Assembly: GCF_015278255.1 (NCBI RefSeq)
Contig: NZ_JADIJC010000002.1
Span: 519,601 to 583,600, forward strand
Reading direction: 5' to 3'
DNA from: Microbacterium hibisci
Lineage (GTDB): Bacteria > Actinomycetota > Actinomycetes > Actinomycetales > Microbacteriaceae
DNA length: 64,000 nucleotides
Below, piece after piece: positions 1 through 7,508 of this stretch; the stretch's first letter is position 1, and each line of letters starts with the position of its first letter. The notes below the pieces were generated by a model. It was not told the DNA's origin. It was given only the letters and a program-made list of their open reading frames with translations, and searched no databases. The position numbers and the translations under genes are program-made.

Positions 1-27
1 GGCTGAGGTCTCCTCGCGAGTCGCAGG

Positions 28-188
28 CGTTTCGTCTCGCTCGTTCCTCGCTCGCTCAACGGCCGGTGGTCTCGGTCGTTGAGCGAGCGAAGCGAGTCGA
101 AACGCGGTGGTCTCGGTCGTTGAGCGAGCGAAGCGAGACGAAACGCGGTGGTCTCGGTCGTTGAGCGGGGCGAGGCGAGCCGAAACGC
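28..188. repeat. Three tandem 41-bp repeats preceded by an inverted copy
   Basis: Units at 66-106, 107-147 and 148-188 share a 41-nt period built on GGTCGTTGAGCGAGCGAAG followed by CGAGNCGAAACGCG. The third unit is diverged (GAGCGGGGCGAGGCG). An inverted copy lies at 28-60. Relatives are found at 3183-3210 and 19770-19843. The array sits just beyond the 3' end of the TPR-like gene on the minus strand, where a hairpin between the inverted and direct copies could end transcription. Function is inferred; the repeats are seen directly. Confidence 0.9.
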
Positions 189-189
189 G

Positions 190-798
190 CTACAGCGCGG
201 CGCGGGCCTCGGCGAGGGCCTCGTCGGCCCACTGCACCTGCTGCGGCGTTCCCCAGCGGGTGGCGGCATCCCACGCCCGCTCGAACTCCGAGATCGCGTC
301 GGCGACCCGTTCCGCGTCGAACAGCCGCCAGCCGGCGTTGTTGTGGAGCGAGACGCGCCAGCGGAGCGTGCGGGGGTCGTCGACGCCGTCGAGCACCGCC
401 AGCGCGGCAGCCGTCCACTCCTCGGCCTGGTCCGGCTCGGCGATCGCGAGCATGTGCAGTGCGTCGACCTGCAGGAACGCGATCCCGGATGCCGCGTCCA
501 CCGCCGCGAGGAAGTACGGCACCGCCGCCTCGGCGTCGCCCGCCGAGTTGCGCAGCCGCCCGCGTTCGAGCGCCGCACGTGCCGCCACGGCGGCCTCGTC
601 GATCGACACGCGGTCGAGCACGGCGTCGGCCTCGGCGAACCGCTCCTGCAGCCCCAGGGCACGGGCGACCTGCGTCTCGAGCTCGGCGCGGGTCGCGGCA
701 TCCGTCTCCTGCGCGGCGGCCTCACGCAGCCGACGCTCCGAGGCGGGAGCATCGGCGAAGTCCCACAACTCGTCGAGGCGGGTCTGCGCAAGCGTCAT
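190..798 (-). CDS. TPR-like alpha-helical hypothetical protein
   Basis: A 202-residue, Ala/Glu/Arg-rich, all-helical protein without signal peptide or membrane segment. The repeating pattern of about 35 residues (for example RFAEADAVLDRVSIDEA and NNAGWRLFDAERVADAI) resembles tetratricopeptide repeats, so a cytoplasmic protein-protein interaction role is likely; no catalytic motif is seen. The start is supported by a TAGCAT box at 805-810, six nt before the ATG, as expected for a leaderless mRNA. It is a single gene whose 3' end runs into the repeat array at 28-188. Partner and pathway are unknown. Confidence 0.75.
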   Translation of the reverse strand: MTLAQTRLDELWDFADAPASERRLREAAAQETDAATRAELETQVARALGLQERFAEADAVLDRVSIDEAAVAARAALERGRLRNSAGDAEAAVPYFLAAVDAASGIAFLQVDALHMLAIAEPDQAEEWTAAALAVLDGVDDPRTLRWRVSLHNNAGWRLFDAERVADAISEFERAWDAATRWGTPQQVQWADEALAEARAAL

Positions 799-862
799 GG
801 CGGAATGCTAATCCGGTCTTCCGGGGGTGTCGCGGGCCGGGCGGGCGGGACAGGATGGAGTC

Positions 863-1300
863 ATGGCTGACACACCGGACCCCGTCGTCGCCCTCTCCGA
901 TGAAGAGTGCTGGGAGCGCCTGCGCACGCAGGAACTCGGGCGGCTCGTCACGCACGTGGGCGACGTGCTCGACATCTTCCCCGTGAATTACGTCGTGGAC
1001 GGCGAGAGCGTGCTCTTCCGCACCGCGCAGGGGAGCAAGCTGTTCGAGCTGACCGTCAACGACGAGGTGCTCTTCGAGGTCGACGACCACACCGACCGCG
1101 ACGCGTGGAGCGTGATCCTGCGAGGCCGCGCGCACCCCCTCGACCGCTCGGCCGACGTCGAGCGGGCGGACGGGCTGGGCCTGCGCCCCTGGATCCCGAC
1201 GCTCAAGTACACGTTCGTTCGGGTCGAGCCGACCTCGCTCTCGGGACGGGCTTTCGAGCGCTCGCCGGAGCCCGACCGCTACGGCGTCCAGCAGTACTGA
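863..1300 (+). CDS. Pyridoxamine 5'-phosphate oxidase-family flavin-binding protein
   Basis: A 145-residue split-barrel protein of the PNPOx-like family, which binds FMN or F420 and often acts as a small reductase or flavin carrier. It begins with a short helix (LSDEECWERLRTQELGRL) and continues as beta strands containing FPVNYVVDGESVLFRTAQG, the usual flavin-phosphate region. The ATG at 863 was preferred over an upstream in-frame start because CAGGAT at 851-856 lies six nt before it, a leaderless arrangement. No operon partner. The real substrate cannot be read from sequence, and the family is too broad for a pyridoxine-pathway assignment. Confidence 0.85.
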   Translation: MADTPDPVVALSDEECWERLRTQELGRLVTHVGDVLDIFPVNYVVDGESVLFRTAQGSKLFELTVNDEVLFEVDDHTDRDAWSVILRGRAHPLDRSADVERADGLGLRPWIPTLKYTFVRVEPTSLSGRAFERSPEPDRYGVQQY

Positions 1301-1348
1301 TCGGGGCAGGGATGCAGGCGTCGACACGCCCGCCGGTCCGGCCCCGGT

Positions 1349-1377
1349 TCGCGGGGCTCGCGGGCATGCCGTACACT
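1349..1377 (+). promoter_or_regulatory. Weak candidate promoter for the tRNA-Trp/secE/nusG unit
   Basis: TACACT at 1372-1377 is a fair actinobacterial -10 box about 110 nt upstream of the tRNA. The -35 position (TCGCGG at 1349-1354, 17-bp spacer) is poor. This is the best candidate in the 188-nt gap after the flavoprotein gene. Confidence 0.3.
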
Positions 1378-1488
1378 GGATCATGCAGTTGAAGTCTGCA
1401 TTCTTTCGCCGTGCCCGGTGTCCGGGAGCGGATCCTCAAGCCGTGGTGAGAGGGGAAGAGTGCGGGCTTCAGAGACCTCCGGGTCTCT

Positions 1489-1561
<73 letters not shown>

Positions 1562-1642
1562 CGCGTCAGCGCAACACCGGCCACATGCCGGTGGTTGACA
1601 ACACAGTGTGCCGACCCGTGTCGGCTCACGGAAGGTAATCAG

Positions 1643-1924
1643 GTGGCATCGATGGTTCAGGACGAGCCGAAGGGCGAAGTCGTCCCCGCTGAGGGAACGG
1701 CCGCACCTCGCGAGAAGAAGCCGAACGTCTTCGCTCGTATCGCCCTGTTCGTCCGTCAGGTCTTCGCCGAGCTCCGCAAGGTCGTCACGCCGACGCGCCA
1801 GGAGCTGCTGAAGTACACGGCGGTGGTGCTGGGCTTCGTCGTCGTGATGATGGCGCTCGTCTATGGCCTGGACGTGCTGTTCGTGTGGATCACGTCGTAC
1901 GTCTTCGGAGTGCCCGGCGCCTGA
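1643..1924 (+). CDS. secE: Preprotein translocase subunit SecE
   Basis: A 93-residue single-spanning SecE of the small actinobacterial type. It is the inner-membrane subunit that clamps SecY in the general secretion channel. A charged cytoplasmic amphipathic helix ([20 protein letters not shown]) is followed by one membrane span near residues 62-82 ([20 protein letters not shown]). GTG 1643 was chosen because GGAAGG at 1630-1635 is well spaced; ATG 1652 is an alternative. It lies between tRNA-Trp and nusG, 83 nt before the latter, as in most bacteria. Confidence 0.95.
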   Translation: MASMVQDEPKGEVVPAEGTAAPREKKPNVFARIALFVRQVFAELRKVVTPTRQELLKYTAVVLGFVVVMMALVYGLDVLFVWITSYVFGVPGA

Positions 1925-2007
1925 TCCCGACGTCCCCGGCTCGCAACGGGGGCATGACACGGGGCGGACCGCAGGTCCGGCAGCGGACGGAACGGAAGAG
2001 AACTCAC

Positions 2008-3129
2008 GTGACTGAAAGATATGTCGACGACGCCGATTGGGCGCCGGCAGCCGAGCAGTCGTCGGAGGACGACGAGGCGCAGGAGGGCAACGTCCTGGCG
2101 GCCGAGGAGCGGTCGGTCGAACCGGCCGAGCACCTCGCCATCCACATCGTCGACGACGTCGACGAGGACGACGCCGATCTGGACGACATCGACATCGACG
2201 ACCCGGAGGCGGACGCGATCGTGAACGACGCTCTGAATCTTGACGAGACCGCAGAGACCGAGGCGGCGGCCGAGGTGATCAACGACTCCATCGCGGAGGA
2301 GGTCGCCGAGCGCGAGGCCGAGGCGGCCGACGAGGTGACCCCCTACGACGGTCCCGACGTGAACGGCGACGAGGACGAGCCCGTCCTCGACGAGGACTTC
2401 GTGGCGGACGTGGATGCCGCAGCCGGCGTCGTGGACGAGGTCGAGGCCTCCGTCTCCCCGGCCGACGCCGCCGAGGCGCCCGAAGGCGACGAGGACGACG
2501 AGGACGAGGACCCGTACGAGGCGTACCGCGCCGAGCTGCGGACCCTCCCGGGCAAGTGGTACGTCATCCACTCCTACGCCGGGTTCGAGCGCAAGGTGAA
2601 GGCCAACATCGAGCAGCGCAAGTCGACGCTCGAGGTCGAGGACGACATCTACCAGATCGAGGTCCCGATGGAGGACGTCGTCGAGATCAAGAACGGCCAG
2701 CGCAAGATGGTCAACCGCGTGCGCATCCCGGGCTACGTGCTCGTGCGCATGGAGCTCAACGAGGACACCTGGTCGGTCGTGCGTCACACCCCCGGTGTGA
2801 CCGGCTTCGTCGGCAACGCCCACAACCCGACGCCGCTGCGCTTCGAAGAGGCCTTCAACATGCTGAAGAGCCTCGTCGAGGTCAAGGAGGTCGCCGGCGC
2901 GAAGGGCGGTGCGGCCAAGAAGGGCGCGGCCGCCGCGGCGCGCGTCATCCCGGCCGAGGTCGACTTCGAGGTGGGCGAGACCATCACCATCAAGGAGGGC
3001 TCGTTCGCGGGCCTGCCCGGCACGATCAGCGAGATCAAGCCCGAGAGCGGCAAGCTCACGGTCCTCGTCTCGCTCTTCGAACGCGAGACCCCGGTCGAGC
3101 TGTCGTTCGACCAGGTCACGAAGCTTTGA
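2008..3129 (+). CDS. nusG: Transcription elongation/termination factor NusG with long acidic N-terminal extension
   Basis: A 373-residue protein against roughly 180-240 for most NusG. Residues 1 to about 170 are an Asp/Glu-rich, apparently disordered extension. The NGN domain begins near residue 183 ([16 protein letters not shown]), and the C-terminal KOW domain ([20 protein letters not shown]) follows a Lys/Ala-rich linker. NusG binds the RNA polymerase clamp and couples polymerase to Rho or the ribosome; the extension's role is unknown. GTG 2008 follows GGAAGAG with suitable spacing. The gene follows secE and precedes rplK, the conserved order. Confidence 0.96.
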   Translation: MTERYVDDADWAPAAEQSSEDDEAQEGNVLAAEERSVEPAEHLAIHIVDDVDEDDADLDDIDIDDPEADAIVNDALNLDETAETEAAAEVINDSIAEEVAEREAEAADEVTPYDGPDVNGDEDEPVLDEDFVADVDAAAGVVDEVEASVSPADAAEAPEGDEDDEDEDPYEAYRAELRTLPGKWYVIHSYAGFERKVKANIEQRKSTLEVEDDIYQIEVPMEDVVEIKNGQRKMVNRVRIPGYVLVRMELNEDTWSVVRHTPGVTGFVGNAHNPTPLRFEEAFNMLKSLVEVKEVAGAKGGAAKKGAAAAARVIPAEVDFEVGETITIKEGSFAGLPGTISEIKPESGKLTVLVSLFERETPVELSFDQVTKL

Positions 3130-3182
3130 CGCGGGTCGGATCAATGCGAGCGCCAGCGAGCGTTGATGCGATCCCGGGTAAA

Positions 3183-3210
3183 GGTTGAGCGAGCGAAGCG
3201 AGTCGAAACC
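3183..3210 (+). repeat. Single copy of the GGTTGAGCGAGCGAAGCGAG repeat
   Basis: A 28-nt copy of the family seen at 28-188 and 19770-19843, ending in TCGAAACC like the unit at 66-106. It lies between nusG and the rplK promoter. A short hairpin (CCAGCG at 3211-3216 with CGCTGG at 3221-3226) follows directly. Confidence 0.85.
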
Positions 3211-3223
3211 CCAGCGAAATCGC

Positions 3224-3264
3224 TGGTAGACTCTGCAGGTTTGCGCGCGCGCTGAGCGCGCGCG
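3224..3264 (+). promoter_or_regulatory. Candidate extended -10 promoter and leader hairpin of rplK-rplA
   Basis: TGGTAGACT (3224-3232) is an extended -10 element with a good hexamer TAGACT at 3227-3232; no convincing -35 is visible. Downstream, CGCGCGCGC (3244-3252) and GCGCGCGCG (3256-3264) form a 9-bp hairpin with a TGA loop, and CGGATGCC/GGCATCCG (3306-3313/3316-3323) forms another just before the ribosome binding site. These could hold the L1 autoregulation site known for this operon; that is inference. Confidence 0.5.
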
Positions 3265-3345
3265 ATCGACACCGCGGTCCGGAACGGCCGGATTCGCGGG
3301 AGAACCGGATGCCCCGGCATCCGTGGTTCGACGAAAGGAAGAAGA

Positions 3346-3777
3346 ATGGCACCGAAGAAGAAGGTGACCGGCCTGATCAAGCTTCAGATCAACGCCGGTG
3401 CAGCCAACCCGGCGCCGCCGATCGGCCCCGCGCTCGGTCAGCATGGCGTCAACATCATGGAGTTCTGCAAGGCGTACAACGCCGCGACCGAGTCGCAGCG
3501 CGGCAACGTCATCCCCGTGGAGATCACCGTCTACGAGGACCGCAGCTTCACGTTCATCCTGAAGACCCCGCCGGCCGCTGAGCTCATCAAGAAGGCTGCG
3601 GGCGTCCAGAAGGGCTCGAAGACGCCTCACACGGTCAAGGTCGCCAAGCTCACCAAGGAGCAGGTGCGCCAGATCGCCGAGACGAAGCAGCCCGACCTGA
3701 ACGCGAACGACCTCGAGGCCGCCTCGAAGATCATCGCCGGCACCGCCCGTTCCATGGGCATCACGGTCGAGGACTGA
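3346..3777 (+). CDS. rplK: 50S ribosomal protein L11
   Basis: 143 residues, the normal L11 length. L11 organises the GTPase-associated centre with 23S rRNA helices 43/44 and stimulates RelA on stalled ribosomes. The N-terminal region carries [20 protein letters not shown], and the C-terminal RNA-binding domain contains [18 protein letters not shown] and the terminal [12 protein letters not shown]. The ATG follows GAAAGGAAG. It is co-transcribed with rplA, which starts 14 nt downstream. Confidence 0.98.
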   Translation: MAPKKKVTGLIKLQINAGAANPAPPIGPALGQHGVNIMEFCKAYNAATESQRGNVIPVEITVYEDRSFTFILKTPPAAELIKKAAGVQKGSKTPHTVKVAKLTKEQVRQIAETKQPDLNANDLEAASKIIAGTARSMGITVED

Positions 3778-3791
3778 GGGGGAGAATAACC

Positions 3792-4484
3792 ATGGCTACC
3801 AAGTCCAAGGCCTTCCAGGCCGCTGCCGCCAAGATCGAGGCGGACAAGTTCTACACGCCCACCGAGGCTGTCGCCCTCGCGAAGCAGACCGGATCGGCGA
3901 AGTTCGACTCGACCGTCGAGGTCGCGCTCAAGCTCTCGGTCGACCCCCGCAAGGCCGACCAGATGGTGCGCGGCACCGTCATCCTCCCGCACGGCACGGG
4001 CAAGACCGCCCGCGTCATCGTGTTCGCGACGGGTCCGGCCGCTGAGGCCGCGATCGCCGCGGGTGCGGACGAGGTCGGCGGCGCCGAGCTCATCGAGAAG
4101 GTCGCCGGCGGCTGGACCGCGTTCGACGCGGCCGTCGCGACGCCCGAGCTCATGGGCCAGGTCGGTCGCCTGGGCAAGGTGCTCGGCCCGCGCGGCCTCA
4201 TGCCCAACCCGAAGACCGGCACCGTGACCCCCAACCCGGCCAAGGCCGTGGAGGAGATCAAGGGCGGCAAGATCGAGTTCCGCGTCGACAAGCACGCCAA
4301 CGTGCACTTCGTCGTCGGCAAGGCCTCGTTCTCGGCCGAGCAGCTCGACGAGAACCTGAAGGCCGCGCTCGAAGAGATCGTGCGCCTCAAGCCGTCCAGC
4401 TCGAAGGGCCGTTACATCCAGAAGGGCGCCGTGTCGACCACGTTCGGCCCCGGCATCCCGCTGGACGTCAACACGCTCGTCTGA
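3792..4484 (+). CDS. rplA: 50S ribosomal protein L1
   Basis: 230 residues, the normal length. L1 forms the mobile L1 stalk that helps expel E-site tRNA and in many bacteria represses its own L11-L1 operon. The L1 signature is visible around [20 protein letters not shown] (near residues 130-150), followed by [24 protein letters not shown] precedes the ATG. It is the last gene before the repeat at 4485-4506 and the terminator at 4523-4552. Confidence 0.98.
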   Translation: MATKSKAFQAAAAKIEADKFYTPTEAVALAKQTGSAKFDSTVEVALKLSVDPRKADQMVRGTVILPHGTGKTARVIVFATGPAAEAAIAAGADEVGGAELIEKVAGGWTAFDAAVATPELMGQVGRLGKVLGPRGLMPNPKTGTVTPNPAKAVEEIKGGKIEFRVDKHANVHFVVGKASFSAEQLDENLKAALEEIVRLKPSSSKGRYIQKGAVSTTFGPGIPLDVNTLV

Positions 4485-4506
4485 CGCTTCGACAAGCTCA
4501 GCGACC
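4485..4506 (-). repeat. 22-bp dispersed repeat, copy 1
   Basis: Read on the minus strand it is GGTCGCTGAGC followed by TTGTCGAAGCG. It starts one base after the rplA stop codon. All 22 bases recur in the opposite orientation at 49735-49756, inside the molybdoenzyme gene. The GGTCG(C/T)TGAGC head is shared with the repeat family at 28-188. Confidence 0.85.
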
Positions 4507-4522
4507 TTTCACCGGTCGCACC

Positions 4523-4552
4523 GAAGGCCCCACCCGCTCGGGTGGGGCCTTC
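4523..4552 (+). terminator. Terminator of the secE-nusG/rplK-rplA region
   Basis: GAAGGCCCCACCC (4523-4535) and GGGTGGGGCCTTC (4540-4552) form a perfect 13-bp hairpin with a GCTC loop, followed by TCGTCGTT. The GAAGGCCCC form is shared with the hairpin after rplL at 29371-29403. Confidence 0.9.
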
Positions 4553-4572
4553 GTCGTTCGACGACGCGTCGT

Positions 4573-4656
4573 GCACAGAATCGGAATTGCGGGGCCGACA
4601 CGCCGGATGACGGATGCCGCGGCCCGGCGTGTCGAGCAGAACTTCCGATTCTGTGC
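4573..4656. repeat. Nested inverted repeat (REP/MITE-like)
   Basis: Outer arms GCACAGAATCGGAA (4573-4586) and TTCCGATTCTGTGC (4643-4656) match perfectly over 14 bp. Inner arms CGACACGCCGG (4596-4606) and CCGGCGTGTCG (4624-4634) match perfectly over 11 bp. A related half copy is at 51322-51354. No coding capacity. Confidence 0.85.
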
Positions 4657-4705
4657 GCCGCCCCGCCGTCGCCCGGGGCGGCGGGGCGGGAGTAGCGTCG
4701 GACGC

Positions 4706-5752
4706 ATGGTCGCCACGCTCCAGGATCTGTTCGGCATCGACGCGCCGATCGTGCTCGGTCCCTTCGGCGGTCTCTCGTCGATCGAGCTCGCGGCGGCGGT
4801 GAGCGATGCCGGGGGCCTCGGCTCGTACGGACTGTACGGCTATGCGGCCGACCGCATCAGCGACACCATCGCGGCGCTCCGTTCGGCGACCTCGCGCCCC
4901 TTCGCGGTCAACCTGTGGCTGCCGACCGGCGACGAGATCACCCCCGGCGAGGTCGACCTCGCGCCGGCGATCGCGGCGGTGGCGCCGCTGTTCGACGAGC
5001 TGGGCCTCGCGCACCCCACGCCGCCGATCGAGTTCCTGCCCGACCTCGACTCCCAGCTGACGGCCGTGCTGGATGCCGCGCCCGCGGCGCTCAGCGTGGT
5101 CTTCGGCGTCCCCTCCGAGCGGCTGGTCTCCGCGGCTCACAGCCGCGGCATCCGGCTGATCGGCACTGCGACCACGGTGGCGGAGGCGGTCGCCCTCGAT
5201 GCGGCCGGAGTGGACGCGATCGTGGCGACCGGCGCCGAGGCGGGCGGGCACCGCGTCTCGTTCCTCCGGCCTGCGGAGCAGTCGCTCGTCGGAACATTCG
5301 CACTGGTGCCCCAGGTGGTCGACGCCGTCGACGTGCCCGTGATCGCGGCCGGCGGCATCGCCGACCGGCGCGGCGTCGCCGCGGCGCTCGCGCTGGGTGC
5401 GTCGGGCGTGCAGGTCGGGTCCGCCTTCCTGGGGACGAGGCAGTCGGCCGCGACCGAAGCGCACCGGCAGGCCATCGCAGGCGCCGCCGACACCGGCACC
5501 GTGCTCACGCGGGCGATGAGCGGAAGGCTGGCGCGCGGCATCCCCAACCGCGCGATGCGTGAGATCGAGACGACCGGCGTGATCCTCCCGTTCCCCGCCC
5601 AGAACTGGCTCACCGGGCAGTTCCGCGCCGAGGCGGGGCGCCGCGGCGACGGCGACCTGGTCTCGCTGTGGGCCGGCCAGGCGGCCGCGCTTTCGACGAG
5701 CGACGACGCCGCCGAGGTCTTCGCCGAGCTCGCGGCGGGACTCGGAGGGTGA
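4706..5752 (+). CDS. Nitronate monooxygenase family FMN protein
   Basis: A 348-residue TIM-barrel flavoprotein of the 2-nitropropane dioxygenase/nitronate monooxygenase family, which uses FMN to oxidise alkyl nitronates. Features: APIVLGPFGG near the N terminus, the ATGAEAGGHRVS segment with the family's conserved His, and an FMN-phosphate site (PVIAAGGIADRRGVAAAL followed by LGASGVQVGSAFL). ATG 4706 fits the domain start and has TAGCGT at 4693-4698, seven nt upstream. The physiological substrate is uncertain, because many family members are broad detoxifiers of propionate 3-nitronate. Not linked to its neighbours. Confidence 0.88.
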   Translation: MVATLQDLFGIDAPIVLGPFGGLSSIELAAAVSDAGGLGSYGLYGYAADRISDTIAALRSATSRPFAVNLWLPTGDEITPGEVDLAPAIAAVAPLFDELGLAHPTPPIEFLPDLDSQLTAVLDAAPAALSVVFGVPSERLVSAAHSRGIRLIGTATTVAEAVALDAAGVDAIVATGAEAGGHRVSFLRPAEQSLVGTFALVPQVVDAVDVPVIAAGGIADRRGVAAALALGASGVQVGSAFLGTRQSAATEAHRQAIAGAADTGTVLTRAMSGRLARGIPNRAMREIETTGVILPFPAQNWLTGQFRAEAGRRGDGDLVSLWAGQAAALSTSDDAAEVFAELAAGLGG

Positions 5753-5755
5753 ACC

Positions 5756-5777
5756 TGCTTCCGCTCCTGCGGAAGCA
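5756..5777 (+). terminator. Short hairpin after the nitronate monooxygenase gene
   Basis: TGCTTCCGC (5756-5764) and GCGGAAGCA (5769-5777) form a 9-bp perfect stem with a TCCT loop, four nt after the stop codon. There is no U-tract, so termination is plausible but unproven. Confidence 0.45.
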
Positions 5778-5897
5778 ATGCGGCGTAACGAAGCGACCTC
5801 GAGCGGCGAGGGCCGTGTTTGACTGGAGAGTCACCCCGGCGCCGCGCCCGATCGGCGCAGCGCCTTGCACACACGCCACCCCACCAGGAACAGCACC

Positions 5898-6704
5898 ATG
5901 TCACGCCGCAGCATCTCCCTTCTCGCTCTCGCCGCCACCACCGCGCTCGCCCTCACCGCCTGCAGCTCGGCAGCGCCCGAGCCGACCGAGTCCGCCGCCG
6001 CGGGCGACGACTTCGGCCTCGTCACCGACGGCACGCTGACGGTCGCGACCGAGGGCACGTATCCTCCCTTCACGTTCCACGACGAGTCCGGCGACCTGGT
6101 CGGATTCGACGTCGAGATCGCCGAGGCGGTCGCCGACAAGCTCGGCCTCGAGATCGTCTTCCAGGAGACGCAGTGGGATGCGATCTTCGCGGGGCTGGAC
6201 GCCGGCCGCTTCGACGTCATCGCCAACCAGGTCTCGATCAACCCGGAGCGCGAGGAGAAGTACCTCTTCAGCGAGCCGTACACCGTGTCTCCCGGCGTGA
6301 TCGTCGTGCCCGAGGACGACGACTCGATCTCGAGCTTCGACGACCTCGCAGGCAAGACGACCGCCCAGTCGCTCACGAGCAACTGGTACGAGCTCGCACA
6401 GACCAGCGGCGCCAACATCGAGGCCGTCGAAGGTTGGGCGCAGGCCGTCGCGCTGCTGCAGCAGGGCCGCGTGGACGCCACGATCAACGACAACCTGACG
6501 TTCCTCGACTACGAGAAGAACGAGGGCCCGACGGGTCTCAAGATCGCCGCCGAGACCGACGACCCCGCGTACAACGCGTTCGCCTTCACGCAGGACAAGG
6601 AAGCGCTCGTAAAGGCCGTCGATGAGGCGCTGGCCGAGCTGCGCGAAGAGGGCGTGCTCGCCGAGATCAGCGACACCTACTTCGGCGCAGACGTCACGCA
6701 GTAG
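5898..6704 (+). CDS. Amino-acid ABC transporter substrate-binding lipoprotein, cystine type
   Basis: 268 residues with a lipoprotein signal peptide; lipobox LTAC with Cys near residue 22. It is a cluster F/family 3 solute-binding protein: TLTVATEGTYPPFTFHDESG, the arginine-ligand neighbourhood DVIANQVSINPEREEKY, and the C terminus TYFGADVTQ, which resembles the L-cystine-binding FliY/TcyJ group (ends WFGADVTK). Cystine or another polar amino acid is therefore the inferred ligand. It is followed by permease and ATPase genes. A 14-bp hairpin at 6712-6746 separates it from the permease, a common way to raise binding-protein expression. Confidence 0.9.
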   Translation: MSRRSISLLALAATTALALTACSSAAPEPTESAAAGDDFGLVTDGTLTVATEGTYPPFTFHDESGDLVGFDVEIAEAVADKLGLEIVFQETQWDAIFAGLDAGRFDVIANQVSINPEREEKYLFSEPYTVSPGVIVVPEDDDSISSFDDLAGKTTAQSLTSNWYELAQTSGANIEAVEGWAQAVALLQQGRVDATINDNLTFLDYEKNEGPTGLKIAAETDDPAYNAFAFTQDKEALVKAVDEALAELREEGVLAEISDTYFGADVTQ

Positions 6705-6711
6705 ACCTCGA

Positions 6712-6746
6712 GCCGTCGCCCGCCCTACCGTGGGGCGGGCGACGGC
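6712..6746 (+). terminator. Intra-operon hairpin after the binding-protein gene
   Basis: GCCGTCGCCCGCCC (6712-6725) pairs perfectly with GGGCGGGCGACGGC (6733-6746) around a TACCGTG loop, seven nt after the stop. Between binding protein and permease it probably acts as a partial terminator or 3' stabiliser rather than the operon end. Confidence 0.7.
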
Positions 6747-6776
6747 GTTCTCCGACGCCCGGAGGGAGGACCCTCG

Positions 6777-7508
6777 ATGACTTCGTTCTCGACGCTGCTC
6801 GTCCCCGCGCTCGCAACGATCGCGGCGGCCGACGTCGATTCCGGCAACGAGATCTGGAATCTCGTCGTCGACTCGTTCTGGCCGTTGCTGCTGGCGGGAC
6901 TGACGGGCACGATCCCGCTCGCGCTCTCGTCGTTCGCGATCGGCCTCGTCCTCGCGCTGCTGGTGGCGCTGATGCGCATCTCGTCCAACCCGGTCGTGTC
7001 GAACATCGCGCGCTTCTACGTCTCGGTGATCCGCGGCACGCCGCTGCTCGTCCAGCTCTTCGTGGTGTTCTACGGGCTGGGGTCGATCGGTCTGGTCATC
7101 GATCCGTGGCCAGCCGCGATCATCGCGTTCTCGCTCAACGTCGGGGGCTACGCGGCCGAGGTCATCCGCGCGGCGATCCTCTCGGTGCCCAAGGGCCAGT
7201 GGGAGGCGGGGCACACCGTCGGGTTCTCGCACACGACGACGCTGCGACGGATCATCCTGCCCCAGGCGGCTCGCGTGTCGGTGCCGCCGCTGTCGAACAC
7301 CTTCATCTCGCTGGTCAAGGACTCCTCGCTCGCGTCGCTGATCCTCGTGACCGAGCTCTTCCGCCGCGCGCAGGAGATCGCCGCGTTCACGTACGAGTTC
7401 ATGGTGATCTACCTCGAGGCGGCGCTCATCTACTGGCTCTTCTGCCTCGTGCTGTCGTCCGGCCAGAGCGCCATCGAGAGGAGGCTCGACCGCTATGTCG
7501 CCCACTGA
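6777..7508 (+). CDS. Amino-acid ABC transporter permease, cystine type
   Basis: 243 residues, HisMQ-type permease with about five membrane spans. Diagnostic stretches are FYVSVIRGTPLLVQLFVVFY, the EAA-loop region KGQWEAGHTVGFSHTTTLRR and the tail PPLSNTFISLVKDSSLASL. These closely match the cystine permease group (YecS/TcyB), supporting the same substrate inference as for the upstream lipoprotein. GGAGGGAGG precedes the ATG. The 3' end overlaps the ATPase start by 14 nt, implying translational coupling. Confidence 0.92.
   Translation: MTSFSTLLVPALATIAAADVDSGNEIWNLVVDSFWPLLLAGLTGTIPLALSSFAIGLVLALLVALMRISSNPVVSNIARFYVSVIRGTPLLVQLFVVFYGLGSIGLVIDPWPAAIIAFSLNVGGYAAEVIRAAILSVPKGQWEAGHTVGFSHTTTLRRIILPQAARVSVPPLSNTFISLVKDSSLASLILVTELFRRAQEIAAFTYEFMVIYLEAALIYWLFCLVLSSGQSAIERRLDRYVAH

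Noticed and set aside
28-188. CRISPR array
   Set aside because: The units are contiguous 41-bp copies without unique spacers, and no cas genes are in the window.
1861-3630. A 589-codon open frame on the minus strand across nusG and the start of rplK
   Set aside because: It is antisense to nusG/rplK, rich in Asp/Val/Leu/His runs typical of reversed Asp/Glu codons, and has no start signal or family motif.
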